A DNA stretch of 64,000 nucleotides. Origin: Paenibacillus albus. Its GTDB lineage: Bacteria > Bacillota > Bacilli > Paenibacillales > Paenibacillaceae. This document shows, piece by piece, positions 52,090-60,785 of this stretch (positions are counted from its first letter, which is position 1; each line of letters starts with the position of its first letter). The position numbers and the translations under genes are program-made. The DNA lies in contig NZ_CP034437.1 in the NCBI RefSeq assembly GCF_003952225.1, forward strand, positions 2,848,501 through 2,912,500, read 5' to 3'. The notes below the pieces were generated by a model. That model had not been told where the DNA came from and ran no database searches. It saw nothing but the letters and a program-made list of their open reading frames with translations.

Positions 52090-52118
52090 TTGACACTGCC
52101 TACCTTAAACCATATAAT
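52090..52118 (+). promoter_or_regulatory. Consensus sigma-A promoter of rpsU
   Basis: TTGACA (52090-52095), exactly 17 bp and TATAAT (52113-52118): both hexamers are perfect. It lies 61 bp before the rpsU start codon. Confidence 0.9.
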
Positions 52119-52179
52119 TAAATTTGATGAACCGTGTTAACTTTTACTGGACGGTCTGATTCGGAGGGAGGGAAAACTG

Positions 52180-52353
52180 GTGTCTGAAACAAAAGTTCGC
52201 AAAAACGAGACAATCGATGCTGCACTCCGCCGCTTCAAACGTACCATCGCAAAGGATGGCGTATTGGCCGAGGTGAAGAAACGCAAGCATTACGAGAAGC
52301 CTAGCGTAAAGCGTAAGTTGAAGTCCGAGGCTGCGCGTAAGAGAAAGTTTTAG
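52180..52353 (+). CDS. rpsU: 30S ribosomal protein S21
   Basis: A 57-residue basic protein beginning [20 protein letters not shown] and ending in a Lys/Arg-rich tail (AARKRKF), the normal S21 length and sequence. The GTG start is preceded by GGAGGGAGGG. S21 binds the 16S rRNA 3' region and helps base pairing with mRNA. The yqeY ribosome binding site overlaps its stop (TAGGAGG), so the two are cotranscribed. Confidence 0.96.
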   Translation: MSETKVRKNETIDAALRRFKRTIAKDGVLAEVKKRKHYEKPSVKRKLKSEAARKRKF

Positions 52354-52368
52354 GAGGATCCTTCCACA

Positions 52369-52812
52369 ATGAACCTTAGCGAACGATTGAACGACGATAT
52401 GAAGCAAGCGATGAAGAGCCAAGAGAAGTTCAAGCTCACCACGATTCGGATGATTCGTTCGTCCATTAAGAATCAAGAGATCGAACTGAAACGTCCGCTT
52501 GAAGACGCTGAACTGCTTGATATCTTAAGTCGGGAGATCAAACAACGTAAAGATTCCCTCCAAGAGTTTCAGAAAGCCGGCCGCGATGATCTTGCGAAAG
52601 ACGTCGCAGCAGAAATTGAAATTATTAGTGTATACCTGCCTCAGCAGCTGACCGAAGAAGAGATCAAGTTGATTGTTCAGCAGACCATCCAGGAGACCGG
52701 TGCTTCTTCCAAAGCCGACATGGGGAAAGTCATGAGTGCACTTTTGCCTAAAACAAAAGGGCGGGCTGACGGTAAACTAGTAAACACATTTGTGCAGCAA
52801 TTTCTGCAATAA
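52369..52812 (+). CDS. GatB/YqeY domain-containing protein
   Basis: A 147-residue YqeY protein. It starts NLSERLNDDMKQAMKSQEKFKLTTIRMIRSSI and ends with the GatB-like tail domain (ADMGKVMSALLPKTKGRADGKLVNTFVQQFL). That domain resembles the tRNA-binding end of GatB, but YqeY lacks amidotransferase parts; its role is probably in tRNA metabolism. It is cotranscribed with rpsU and followed by a terminator. Confidence 0.93.
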   Translation: MNLSERLNDDMKQAMKSQEKFKLTTIRMIRSSIKNQEIELKRPLEDAELLDILSREIKQRKDSLQEFQKAGRDDLAKDVAAEIEIISVYLPQQLTEEEIKLIVQQTIQETGASSKADMGKVMSALLPKTKGRADGKLVNTFVQQFLQ

Positions 52813-52827
52813 CATAGGCTGACAGCC

Positions 52828-52859
52828 AAACACTCCTCGCCTAGCGGGGGGTGTTTTTT
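52828..52859 (+). terminator. Terminator after yqeY
   Basis: AACACTCCTCGC pairs with GCGGGGGGTGTT (one mismatch), followed by TTTT. Confidence 0.8.
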
Positions 52860-52871
52860 CGTTATATCGTA

Positions 52872-52900
52872 TTGACCATTTGCGCATATTAGCCCACAAT
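52872..52900 (+). promoter_or_regulatory. Candidate promoter for the MATE gene
   Basis: TTGACC, a 17-bp spacer and CACAAT; matches 5/6 and 4/6. It is 36 bp before the start codon. Confidence 0.5.
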
Positions 52901-52935
52901 TAGTGCTAACCTAACGAAACGAGGCTTCTTGCACA

Positions 52936-54282
52936 ATGCTACGTAATTGGAAAGAAATTTTAGTACTTGCCATCCCGTCGCTCGTTTCATTCGCCAGCAT
53001 GACGATGACAGGTACGATCAATCTCATTGTTGTCGGTCAGCTAGGCGCACTTATCATTGCAATTGTAGGCGTTTCCAACATCATCATGTATAACGCGTTC
53101 GCGCTGTTCTCGGGCATTGGTCACACGCTCAATTACCTTGTTGCTCAGAATAACGGGGCAGGCGATATGCGCAAAGGCATCCAGCGAACTTACATTGCTT
53201 TGTATATGTGCATTGCGTTTGGGCTTGTAATCGCGCTCGTCGGCTGGATAGGCGCAGGCGATATTCTCAGGTGGACCGGTGGTTCAAAGGAGCTTGTCAG
53301 CACCGGCAGCTTCTATCTCGAGCTAAGGTTCTACGGAATGGCATTTGGCATTATTAATTTTGCGTTCCATGGCTTCTTGCGCGGTATAGGCGCTACGAAG
53401 ATGTCGATGGTCGTATCGCTCATCACGAATGTACCGATCATTCTGCTCACGTATACGCTCACATTCGGTGAATGGGGCTTCCCGGAACTGGGGTTAACCG
53501 GTGCGGGTATCGCAGTTATATTCGGTGAAGGGCTGCAGACGCTAATCTGCGCGTTTATTTTCTTCGTCTTGCTGCACAAAAAGTATCAAACACGCAGCCG
53601 AGTTGCGTTCTCGCTCAGCTGGCTTGAGACGAAGTTAATCTCCACTGAGAGCGGTAAGCTCGGCATTCAAGAATTTTCCCTTAGCTTATCCATGTACATC
53701 TTCACTGCATTCGTTGCCCGGCTTAGTGACAAAGCGCTCGCGGCTAACGAAGTGGCGCTAAGCATCATGTCGTTTGGCTTCATGCCGGCATTCGCCTTCG
53801 GCTCGACGGCAACGATTCTTGTTGGACAGTTTGTGGGTAAAGGCACGCCGCTGCTTGGCCGCAGCGCCGGTACGAATACCGCTATCCTCGGCTCGATGTT
53901 CCTGATTGTGCTTGGCACGATAGAGCTTATTTTTGCAAATCAGATTACACATCTGTATACGAATGACAAAGAAGTGTATGAGCTGGCTGCATATCTGATT
54001 AAAGTATCCGCTTACTTGCAGCTGTTTGACGGACTGCTGAACTTCTTCGCCGGCGGTCTGCGCGGCATTGGCGATACGACCTTCCTGTTGCGCGTATCGT
54101 TTATCGTCAGCTGGTTCGTCTTTGTCCCGCTCGCGTATGTATTTATCTTCGTATTCCATTGGGGCAGCATGGGGGCGTGGCTCGCGCTGTATACGTTCCT
54201 GACCATATTTGGGATATCGGTTATGATCCGGTTTTACCGTACGGACTGGACAGCGGTGCGTCTGAAGGAAGCGGCTCATTGA
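52936..54282 (+). CDS. MATE-family efflux transporter
   Basis: A 448-residue polytopic protein with about twelve membrane segments in two halves. The starts are LAIPSLVSFASMTMTGTINLIVVGQLG and, in the second half, IQEFSLSLSMYIFTAFVARLSDKALAANEVALSIM. GFLRGIGATKMSM and GGLRGIGDTTFLL mark the pseudo-repeat. It probably exports cationic drugs or metabolites in exchange for Na+ or H+. GAGG lies 11 bases before the ATG. Monocistronic between terminator and nfeD. Confidence 0.92.
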   Translation: MLRNWKEILVLAIPSLVSFASMTMTGTINLIVVGQLGALIIAIVGVSNIIMYNAFALFSGIGHTLNYLVAQNNGAGDMRKGIQRTYIALYMCIAFGLVIALVGWIGAGDILRWTGGSKELVSTGSFYLELRFYGMAFGIINFAFHGFLRGIGATKMSMVVSLITNVPIILLTYTLTFGEWGFPELGLTGAGIAVIFGEGLQTLICAFIFFVLLHKKYQTRSRVAFSLSWLETKLISTESGKLGIQEFSLSLSMYIFTAFVARLSDKALAANEVALSIMSFGFMPAFAFGSTATILVGQFVGKGTPLLGRSAGTNTAILGSMFLIVLGTIELIFANQITHLYTNDKEVYELAAYLIKVSAYLQLFDGLLNFFAGGLRGIGDTTFLLRVSFIVSWFVFVPLAYVFIFVFHWGSMGAWLALYTFLTIFGISVMIRFYRTDWTAVRLKEAAH

Positions 54283-54366
54283 TAAAACGAAACGCCTTGC
54301 TGTCTTGGACGTATGTGTAGCATAGACGCAAATGAAGTCTTTTGTTATCCATTGAGGGGGCTATTC

Positions 54367-55740
54367 ATGCGAATGATGAATCGATTGCGTATGCTTATCC
54401 TGCTGCCGATTGCTTTGCTGCTGCTCAGCTCGCTATTAGCTGCCGCACCGGCGGCTGTTGCAGCTGAGGAGGCTGGCGGGGTGCTTGGCTCCACCGTTTA
54501 TGTGGTGGAAGCGAACGATACGGTAGATCCGAGCCTGGAGCATTTCCTGGAGCGGGCGTACAAGGAAGCGGAGGATGCGAAGGCGGCGCGTGTGCTGCTC
54601 GTGCTGAACACGCTTGGCGGACGTGTTGACAGTGCGCTTAGCATTGGCGAGCTGATTCGCAAGAGCAGCGTTCCGACGACTGTTTACATTCAAGGCAAAG
54701 CGGTTTCAGCCGGTACCTATATCGCGCTGAATGCGCAGCAGATCGCCATGCAGCCGGGAAGCACGATGGGCGCTGCCGCTGTGGTGGATGAGAGTGGTAC
54801 GCTAATTACGAATCCGAAGACCGTATCCTTCTGGACGGAAGAGATGAAGTCGGCGGCGCTGCTGCATGACCGCGATCCGAACATTGCGGCTGCAATGGTC
54901 AATACGGATTTGACGCTGGAGCTGAAGGACCTCGGCAGAACGAAGGAGAAGGGCGACGTTCTAACGCTGTCTGCTGCAGATGCGGTGAAAGTCGGATATG
55001 CCGAATATACCGCGGCAAGCGAAGAGGAAGCGCTCGCCGGCTTGAAGCTGTCACAGCCGAATGTCGTGCATTTTCAAGCGAGTGTCATGGAGCGGATTGC
55101 CCAGTTTCTGACGATTCCGGCTATCATGACGCTGCTGCTCATAATCGGCATCGCGGGCATCGCCATTGAACTCATGGTGCCAGGCTTCGGGATTCCTGGT
55201 ATTGTCGGTCTCCTTGCATTCGCGCTTTACTTCTTCGGCCATTATATCGCCGGATTCGCAGGCCTTGAAGATGTCGTTCTGTTCGTCATCGGGATTCTGC
55301 TGCTCGTCTCGGAGCTATTCGTTCCAAGCTTCGGCATACTTGGCATTTTAGGAGCGGCGTCGCTGGTAGCCGGTGTGCTGATGGCGGCTCCGAATCCGAA
55401 GTCTGCTGGATTGTCTTTACTTGCTGCTTTTATCGTGTCGGCGGTTATCGTATTTATAGTCGCTAAACGATTCGCGCATCGCGGCGTGTGGAACAAGTTC
55501 ATTCTGAAGGATGCGTTAACGACGGAAGAAGGTTATGTTTCTACGGCCAACAAGTCCTCGTATCTCGGCATGAAGGGGACGACAATTACGCCGCTGAGAC
55601 CTGCCGGAACCGTCCGGATCGGCGATGCTCGCGTCGATGTCGTTACTGCGGGTGAGTTCATCCCGACAGGCGTGGGCGTCATCGTTATTAAAGTCGAAGG
55701 CACTCGCGTCGTCGTCGAACAGGAAACCGCTGTACAATAA
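54367..55740 (+). CDS. NfeD-family membrane serine protease-like protein (NfeD1b)
   Basis: About 457 aa. Signal peptide (LIPLALLLLSSLL-type core, ending AAPAAVAAEE), ClpP-like protease domain with LLVLNTLGGRVDSALSIGELI and the catalytic Ser in GKAVSAGTYIAL, four membrane segments, and a C-terminal OB-fold (MKGTTITPLRPAGTVRIGDARVDV). Long NfeD proteins cleave stomatin-like partners; the flotillin gene floA follows 21 bp later, matching this pairing. The ATG at 54367 follows GAGGGGG. Confidence 0.93.
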   Translation: MRMMNRLRMLILLPIALLLLSSLLAAAPAAVAAEEAGGVLGSTVYVVEANDTVDPSLEHFLERAYKEAEDAKAARVLLVLNTLGGRVDSALSIGELIRKSSVPTTVYIQGKAVSAGTYIALNAQQIAMQPGSTMGAAAVVDESGTLITNPKTVSFWTEEMKSAALLHDRDPNIAAAMVNTDLTLELKDLGRTKEKGDVLTLSAADAVKVGYAEYTAASEEEALAGLKLSQPNVVHFQASVMERIAQFLTIPAIMTLLLIIGIAGIAIELMVPGFGIPGIVGLLAFALYFFGHYIAGFAGLEDVVLFVIGILLLVSELFVPSFGILGILGAASLVAGVLMAAPNPKSAGLSLLAAFIVSAVIVFIVAKRFAHRGVWNKFILKDALTTEEGYVSTANKSSYLGMKGTTITPLRPAGTVRIGDARVDVVTAGEFIPTGVGVIVIKVEGTRVVVEQETAVQ

Positions 55741-55761
55741 ACAAGTGGAGGGATTTTCGTT

Positions 55762-56745
55762 ATGGACTTAGATCCAACAGTAACCGTTGTCATTATCGTA
55801 GTACTGGCTGTAATCGCATTATCGGTGTTCCTTAGCTTCTTCCCGATTATGCTCTGGATTTCGGCATTAGCATCCGGCGTTCGCGTCGGCATTATTACTC
55901 TCGTTGCGATGAGGCTGCGCCGCGTCGTACCAAGCCGCATCGTTAACCCGCTCATCAAGGCGACGAAGGCCGGTCTTGGGCTGACGATCAATCAGCTTGA
56001 GAGTCACTTCCTCGCGGGCGGTAACGTGGACCGCGTCGTCAACTCATTAATTGCAGCACAGCGTGCGAACATTGAATTGGAATTTGAACGCGCTGCAGCA
56101 ATCGACCTTGCAGGTCGTGACGTGCTGCTGGCCGTTCAGATGAGCGTTAACCCGCGCGTCATTGAGACCCCAATAGTCGCAGCTGTAGCGAAGAACGGTA
56201 TTGAAGTGAAGGTTAAGGCACGTGTAACGGTTCGCGCGAACATTGACCGACTGGTCGGCGGCGCAGGTGAAGAAACGATCATCGCTCGTGTCGGTGAAGG
56301 TATCGTCACGACGGTCGGCTCCTCGGATTCGCATAAGGATGTATTGGAAAATCCGGATATGATCTCCCGCACGGTGCTTGGCAAGGGTCTGGACGCGGGT
56401 ACGGCATTTGAGATTCTGTCAATTGATATTGCCGACGTTGACGTAGGCAAGAACATCGGTGCGCATCTGCAGACCGAGCAAGCTGAGGCGGATAAGCGGA
56501 TTGCGCAAGCGAAGGCCGAAGAGCGCCGCGCGATGGCGGTCGCTCAGGAGCAGGAGATGAAGGCGCGCGTTGTCGAGATGAGAGCGCGAGTGGTTGAATC
56601 CGAGTCGCAAGTACCGCTTGCGATGGCCGAAGCGCTGAAGTCTGGCAAGATCGGCGTTCTCGATTATATGAACTTCAAGAACATTGAAGCAGATACTTCG
56701 ATGCGCAATTCTATTGGAGGCGGCACTCCGGAGAAGAATGAATAG
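55762..56745 (+). CDS. floA: Flotillin-like protein FloA
   Basis: Membrane-microdomain scaffold of 327 aa. An N-terminal membrane hairpin ([34 protein letters not shown]) precedes a PHB/SPFH domain ([38 protein letters not shown]) and an Ala/Glu coiled coil ([30 protein letters not shown]). It organises signalling and secretion proteins. It lies in an operon with nfeD upstream and the following membrane protein gene. TGGAGGGA precedes the ATG. Confidence 0.95.
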   Translation: MDLDPTVTVVIIVVLAVIALSVFLSFFPIMLWISALASGVRVGIITLVAMRLRRVVPSRIVNPLIKATKAGLGLTINQLESHFLAGGNVDRVVNSLIAAQRANIELEFERAAAIDLAGRDVLLAVQMSVNPRVIETPIVAAVAKNGIEVKVKARVTVRANIDRLVGGAGEETIIARVGEGIVTTVGSSDSHKDVLENPDMISRTVLGKGLDAGTAFEILSIDIADVDVGKNIGAHLQTEQAEADKRIAQAKAEERRAMAVAQEQEMKARVVEMRARVVESESQVPLAMAEALKSGKIGVLDYMNFKNIEADTSMRNSIGGGTPEKNE

Positions 56746-56778
56746 CACGTATCTTAATCGTAAGGAGGAGGTGTCCGA

Positions 56779-57339
56779 GTGAAGTCGCTTATTGAACTCC
56801 TCTTCTCAAACATTTACATCGTGGTCATCTTCGTCGGCTTTGTTCTGACGATGATCAACAAGGCAAGAGGCAAGCAAAATCCGACGAATCGGATGCCGTC
56901 CTTCGGCGGCGAGCAGGCTAGACGGCAGCAGCAAGAAGGTGCTCCTGTCGAGGTGCGCGAGAAGAACGCGCAGCAGTCGGAACGCCGCCAAGAGCAGTCT
57001 GCACGGCCTGCTCAACTGCGGCCCATGTCGCCTCCCGCAGCGGTAGATACGCCTGCAGGAGTATATAAGACGCAGATGAAGCCGCGAGGCGAGATGATCC
57101 CTTCGCAGCCGGAGACGGAGCCTGGCACGCTTCAGCGGGCGTTAGCGGCCGAGCGGCCAGCCGCTGAGACGGGCGGCAGGCAGGCTGGCGCGAAGCGTCA
57201 GCAGGAAGCTCAGCTGCCTCAGCGCACGCAAGGCGGCACGGCATTCCGCACGCCGCAAGGTGAGGAGCTGCGCCGAGCCTTCGTTATGGCGGAGGTGCTT
57301 GGTCCTCCGCGCTCGAAACGCTCGCTGCGGCGGATGTAA
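56779..57339 (+). CDS. Hypothetical single-pass membrane protein with disordered tail
   Basis: A 186-residue protein with GTG start behind AAGGAGGAGG. One membrane helix (residues about 11-25, IYIVVIFVGFVLTMI) is followed by a Gln/Arg/Pro/Ala-rich disordered region to the end, closing with FVMAEVLGPPRSKRSLRR. That ending is typical of a conserved gene after floA in Paenibacillaceae. Function unknown; the context suggests membrane-microdomain association. It ends at a strong terminator. Confidence 0.7.
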   Translation: MKSLIELLFSNIYIVVIFVGFVLTMINKARGKQNPTNRMPSFGGEQARRQQQEGAPVEVREKNAQQSERRQEQSARPAQLRPMSPPAAVDTPAGVYKTQMKPRGEMIPSQPETEPGTLQRALAAERPAAETGGRQAGAKRQQEAQLPQRTQGGTAFRTPQGEELRRAFVMAEVLGPPRSKRSLRRM

Positions 57340-57353
57340 TTCTATTAGCAGAG

Positions 57354-57388
57354 CAAAGCACCACGCTTTCACAGCGTGGTGCTTTTTT
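57354..57388. terminator. Bidirectional terminator
   Basis: AAAGCACCACGCT pairs with AGCGTGGTGCTTT, with T residues beyond on the plus strand and TTTGCTC on the minus. It lies between convergent genes. Confidence 0.85.
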
Positions 57389-57396
57389 GTGCATGT

Positions 57397-57699
57397 TCAA
57401 ATGTGATAGTAGCCCGTCGCGATCCACACGCCATGCATGCCTAGCACGACTGCGTAAAGGGAGCAGGTGATGTACATTAAGCTTCGCAGCAGCTTTGTAA
57501 CCTTCTTGGGCGGGATAAGAAACAGCAGAAGAAGTGGAAGCATGACTTTGAAGAGAAGGAACGCAAGGGGGCTCTGGTGATAGAGCCAATCCATGAACGG
57601 ATTGGCTTCTTGAATGATTCCAGAACGCAGCCCGAGATCGGTTAGGACGGCATCGCTTGCGCTCGCAATGAGTATGAATGTGATTAAGAAGATCCGCAA
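57397..57699 (-). CDS. DUF5658-family membrane protein
   Basis: A 100-residue protein. The motif DAVLTDLGLRSGIIQEANPFMDWLY is the hallmark of this family (T-D-x-x, G-x-x-x-E-A-N-P). Three further membrane segments follow. The TTG at 57699 is chosen because GAGGTGA stands 8 bases upstream; the frame to 57732 is open but lacks a good site. Function unknown. It is transcribed against the surrounding genes. Confidence 0.78.
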   Translation of the reverse strand: MRIFLITFILIASASDAVLTDLGLRSGIIQEANPFMDWLYHQSPLAFLLFKVMLPLLLLFLIPPKKVTKLLRSLMYITCSLYAVVLGMHGVWIATGYYHI

Positions 57700-57798
57700 C
57701 TTACGTGTCACCTCATATCGTTCGTGATACAATATGTTTCATTATATACAAATTGTATCAAATATACAAAAACGATACTCGATGGAGCAGTTGAACTC

Positions 57799-57827
57799 TC
57801 ATATTTCCTGCGACCTGCGCATATTTT
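57799..57827 (+). promoter_or_regulatory. Sigma-E-like promoter of yqfC-yqfD
   Basis: TCATATT (57799-57805), 14 bases and CATATTTT (57820-57827) fit the mother-cell sigma-E pattern (-35 kmATATT, -10 CATACAmT) with 5 of 8 in the -10. In Bacillus subtilis yqfC-yqfD is a sigma-E operon. Confidence 0.55.
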
Positions 57828-57858
57828 GGTACAGTACGGGAAGGGGGCCTCTGCCGGC

Positions 57859-58137
57859 ATGAGCCGTTTCAATCGCAAACTTCGTAAAATGGCTGCCGAT
57901 CTGCTCGATTTGCCGCAGGATGTCGTGATGGATTTGCCCCGGCTAACGATGATCGGCGACCGCCAACTTTACATTGAGAATCATCGCGGCGTGCTGCATT
58001 TCTCAAGCGATAAGCTGCGTCTCGCGCTGAGCAAGGGCGAAATAGAGGTAACGGGCAGTGATCTCGTTATACGTACGATATGGACAGAAGAAGTCGTCAT
58101 AGAAGGCTTTATTAAAAATATAGAAGTACGCGAGTAA
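57859..58137 (+). CDS. yqfC: Sporulation protein YqfC
   Basis: A 92-residue member of the YabP/YqfC family. It runs NRKLRKMAADLLDLPQDVVMDLPRLTMIGDRQLYIENHRGVLHFSSDKLRL and then GEIEVTGSDLVIRTIWTEEVVIEG. It is made in the mother cell during sporulation and works near SpoIVA/YqfD-type proteins. The ATG at 57859 has AAGGGGG at a rather long 13-base spacing. The sigma-E-like promoter is 32 bp upstream. Confidence 0.93.
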   Translation: MSRFNRKLRKMAADLLDLPQDVVMDLPRLTMIGDRQLYIENHRGVLHFSSDKLRLALSKGEIEVTGSDLVIRTIWTEEVVIEGFIKNIEVRE

Positions 58138-58233
58138 TGCGAGGGGAGCAGCGCTTCTAGGCGGAAGCCGCGCTTCCTTAAGCGTGTGCCGGACAAGCTG
58201 CAACGCCAGAACAACCGTTAGGGGGCATGAACG

Positions 58234-59436
58234 ATGAGTGCGACGAATGTGACGTGGATGCAATGGCTCCGCGGATATATCACCGTCCGGGTGCGTGGGG
58301 AAGGATCAGAGAGACTCGTTAACACTGCGCTGTCGAAAGGACTATCGCTTTGGTCTATCAGGCGGACAAGCAAGGGGGAGCTTGACTGCTATTTGTTAGT
58401 GACGGATTTCTTCCGGCTTCGTCCGATTTTGAAAGAGACAGGCTGCCGCGTCCATGTAACTTCGCGACAAGGGCTGCCGTTCTGGGTGCGCCGCGCGCAG
58501 AAGCGCGTTTTTTTTGCAGCGGGGCTCATTCTGTTCTTTATCGGGATGTACTTGCTCTCCTCGCTCATCTGGTCCATCGATGTGAAGGGCAACGATCGGC
58601 TGTCGGAGGAGCAAATCTTGCAGGTGGCCAAGCAGGAAGGGTTGTACCCGTTCCAGTGGTCGTTCCGGCTCGATGATGTGACTGTACTGTCGAAGAAAAT
58701 GGCGCAGAAGCTCCCAGGTGCGGCATGGGTCGGCGTTCAGAAGCATGGTACGCGCATTACGATTCAAGTCGTAGAATCTTCTGTACCGGATAAGAAGCCG
58801 CCGCTCGATCCACGGCATCTTGTCGCTTCGACCGACGCGGTCGTGACGAAGGTGCTGGCTGAGACCGGCAGGCCCGTCGTGAAACGCAATATGCGCGTCA
58901 AACAGGGCGATGTGCTCATCTCAGGCATGCTCGGGGACGAAACGCACGGGAAAGCGGTCGTTGCGAAAGGCGTCGTGAGGGGTATTGTATGGCATGAATA
59001 TGACATCGTTTCGCCGCTCACTCGGCAGACGAAAGTATATACGGGCGAGAAGAAAGTCGTATGGTATGCGGTAGTTGCAGGCCGAGCGATGAAGGTAAGT
59101 GGTTATGGCGGCAGTCCCTTCGCGATGTACGAAAGCGTGAAGCAAGAGGAGCAGGCTGCGTGGCGGACGATGAAGATGCCTTTTGGAAGAATGAAAGAGA
59201 CGATACTGGAAGTGAAGCTGCAGAGCCAAACGGTCAGTGTCGAGGAGGCCAAAGCGGAGGGAATCGAACAGGCAAAAGCAGATGTGCTGGCTAAAGTCGG
59301 CCCGGAAGCTCAGGTGCTTGGCGAAAACATTTTGCATGAAAAGACGGACAATGGTAAAGTTTATATGAAAGTGCTTTTTGAGGTGGATCAATCGATTGTG
59401 AAAGAGAGACCGATAGTTCAGATGCAAGGGGATTGA
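58234..59436 (+). CDS. yqfD: Sporulation protein YqfD
   Basis: A 400-residue SpoIV-type membrane protein. An N-terminal cytoplasmic domain (WLRGYITVRVRGEGSERLVNTAL) is followed by one membrane segment (FFAAGLILFFIGMYLLSSLIW) and SIDVKGNDRLSEEQIL. A long extracytoplasmic beta-rich domain includes GDVLISGMLGDETHGKAVVAKGVVRGIVW. Normal length for the family. AGGGGGCATG precedes the ATG. It follows yqfC by 96 bp and precedes phoH, as in Bacillus. Confidence 0.95.
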   Translation: MSATNVTWMQWLRGYITVRVRGEGSERLVNTALSKGLSLWSIRRTSKGELDCYLLVTDFFRLRPILKETGCRVHVTSRQGLPFWVRRAQKRVFFAAGLILFFIGMYLLSSLIWSIDVKGNDRLSEEQILQVAKQEGLYPFQWSFRLDDVTVLSKKMAQKLPGAAWVGVQKHGTRITIQVVESSVPDKKPPLDPRHLVASTDAVVTKVLAETGRPVVKRNMRVKQGDVLISGMLGDETHGKAVVAKGVVRGIVWHEYDIVSPLTRQTKVYTGEKKVVWYAVVAGRAMKVSGYGGSPFAMYESVKQEEQAAWRTMKMPFGRMKETILEVKLQSQTVSVEEAKAEGIEQAKADVLAKVGPEAQVLGENILHEKTDNGKVYMKVLFEVDQSIVKERPIVQMQGD

Positions 59437-59442
59437 GTATTT

Positions 59443-60414
59443 TTGCAAAATGAATTCAAAGTAGCCAAGATTCCACTTGCAAACGCAGCGGAGGGGCTGG
59501 CACTATTTGGCCCGCAGGATAAGTATTTACGGCTCGTTCAGCAGCAAACGTCAGCAGACATTGCTTCCCGTGAAGCGGAAATTACGATCTCGGGTCCCAG
59601 CGCCGAGGTTGATTCTATCGAACAGCTCTATAGCGTGCTCCAGCAGCTCGTGCGAGGCGGTTACACACCGTCCGAACGCGATATAGCGTATGCGCTTGAT
59701 CTTTCGCGTACACTGCAGGCAGACCAGTTGCTAGATTTGTTCAAGGCCGAAATTACGACAACGTTTCGCGGCAAACCGATTCGGGTAAAAACGATTGGTC
59801 AGCGCCACTACGTGAAAACGATCAAGCGGATGGATGTTGTGTTCGGAATCGGCCCGGCCGGTACGGGCAAAACGTATCTCGCGGTAGTTCTCGCGGTAGC
59901 TGCGCTGAAGGAAGGCTCTGTCAAACGGATCGTGCTGACGCGCCCTGCGGTTGAAGCGGGCGAGAACCTTGGCTTCCTGCCAGGTGATCTGCAAGAGAAG
60001 GTAGATCCTTACTTAAGACCGCTGTACGATGCGCTCCATGACGTACTCGGCCCGGATCAAACGACCAAAGCCTTTGAACGCGGACTTATTGAAGTAGCAC
60101 CGCTCGCTTACATGCGGGGCCGGACGCTCGAGGATTCATTTATTATTTTGGACGAAGCACAGAATACGACACCGGAGCAGATGAAAATGTTCCTGACACG
60201 TCTCGGTTTTGGCTCGAAGATGGTCATCACAGGGGACGTTACCCAGATTGACTTGCCGCGCGGCAAGCGTTCAGGACTTATCGAAGCACAGCGCATCCTA
60301 GCGGACATTCCGGAGATTGGCTTCATCATATTCACGGAGCAGGATGTCGTCCGTCACTCGCTCGTTCAGAAGATTATAACGGCATATAATGTGGACGCAG
60401 AGAAGCAGGTCTAA
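59443..60414 (+). CDS. phoH: PhoH-like ATPase
   Basis: A 323-residue PhoH family protein with TTG start. An N-terminal KH-like segment precedes the ATPase. Walker A FGIGPAGTGKTYLAVVLAV begins near residue 137, and Walker B SFIILDEAQNTTPEQMKMFLTRLGFGSKMVITGD with QIDLPRGKRSGL follows. PhoH is linked to RNA metabolism and ybeY. AAGGGGA stands 10 bases upstream. It begins 6 bp after yqfD ends. Confidence 0.95.
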   Translation: MQNEFKVAKIPLANAAEGLALFGPQDKYLRLVQQQTSADIASREAEITISGPSAEVDSIEQLYSVLQQLVRGGYTPSERDIAYALDLSRTLQADQLLDLFKAEITTTFRGKPIRVKTIGQRHYVKTIKRMDVVFGIGPAGTGKTYLAVVLAVAALKEGSVKRIVLTRPAVEAGENLGFLPGDLQEKVDPYLRPLYDALHDVLGPDQTTKAFERGLIEVAPLAYMRGRTLEDSFIILDEAQNTTPEQMKMFLTRLGFGSKMVITGDVTQIDLPRGKRSGLIEAQRILADIPEIGFIIFTEQDVVRHSLVQKIITAYNVDAEKQV

Positions 60415-60785
60415 ACATAGGCTGTAAGCCTATAAAAAAGTGGCCGCAGGTCACCCACTCAAAGTTAGCCTTGTGACCGAAGGTCACAAAAGCGATTCCC
60501 ACCACGAATGTTACTGATATCGACAAAAAGTAACATTCTTCCTCTCCGTCTTGGCAGGCATCACGCGGTGTAAGAACGCCGCATGAAAGTGTGTCCGCGC
60601 CAGCGGACGAAAACGTTCCCTCGTCGAAGTAAGGTCGAAGACGGCCCAGGCGAAGGCACGGTATTTCCGGGTCCAGGGACGGGAGTCCCTGGGGTCCCCC
60701 TTTCAAAGGGGATTTAGGGGATACGAAAGTGTCCTTGGGGATATGTAATTTGGGGGATTGTTCTAGGTTTGGGAGGATAAATAAG
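60415..60785. repeat. Hairpin-rich intergenic region between phoH and yqfF
   Basis: 371 bp without a gene. At least six inverted repeats: TAGGCT/AGCCTA (60419-60433), TTGTGACC/GGTCACAA (60471-60489), GAATGTTACT/AGTAACATTC (about 60507-60540), GTCCGC/GCGGAC (60590-60605), CCAGGGAC/GTCCCTGG (60673-60692) and CCCCTTT/AAAGGGG (60698-60711). The last part looks like a dispersed intergenic repeat of Paenibacillus. A 110-codon minus frame here overlaps phoH and is judged spurious. None of the hairpins has a proper T tail. Confidence 0.65.

Noticed and set aside
60374-60706. 110-codon minus frame between phoH and pgpH
   Set aside because: It overlaps the end of phoH and runs through a series of hairpins; no ribosome binding site, and composition follows the repeats.
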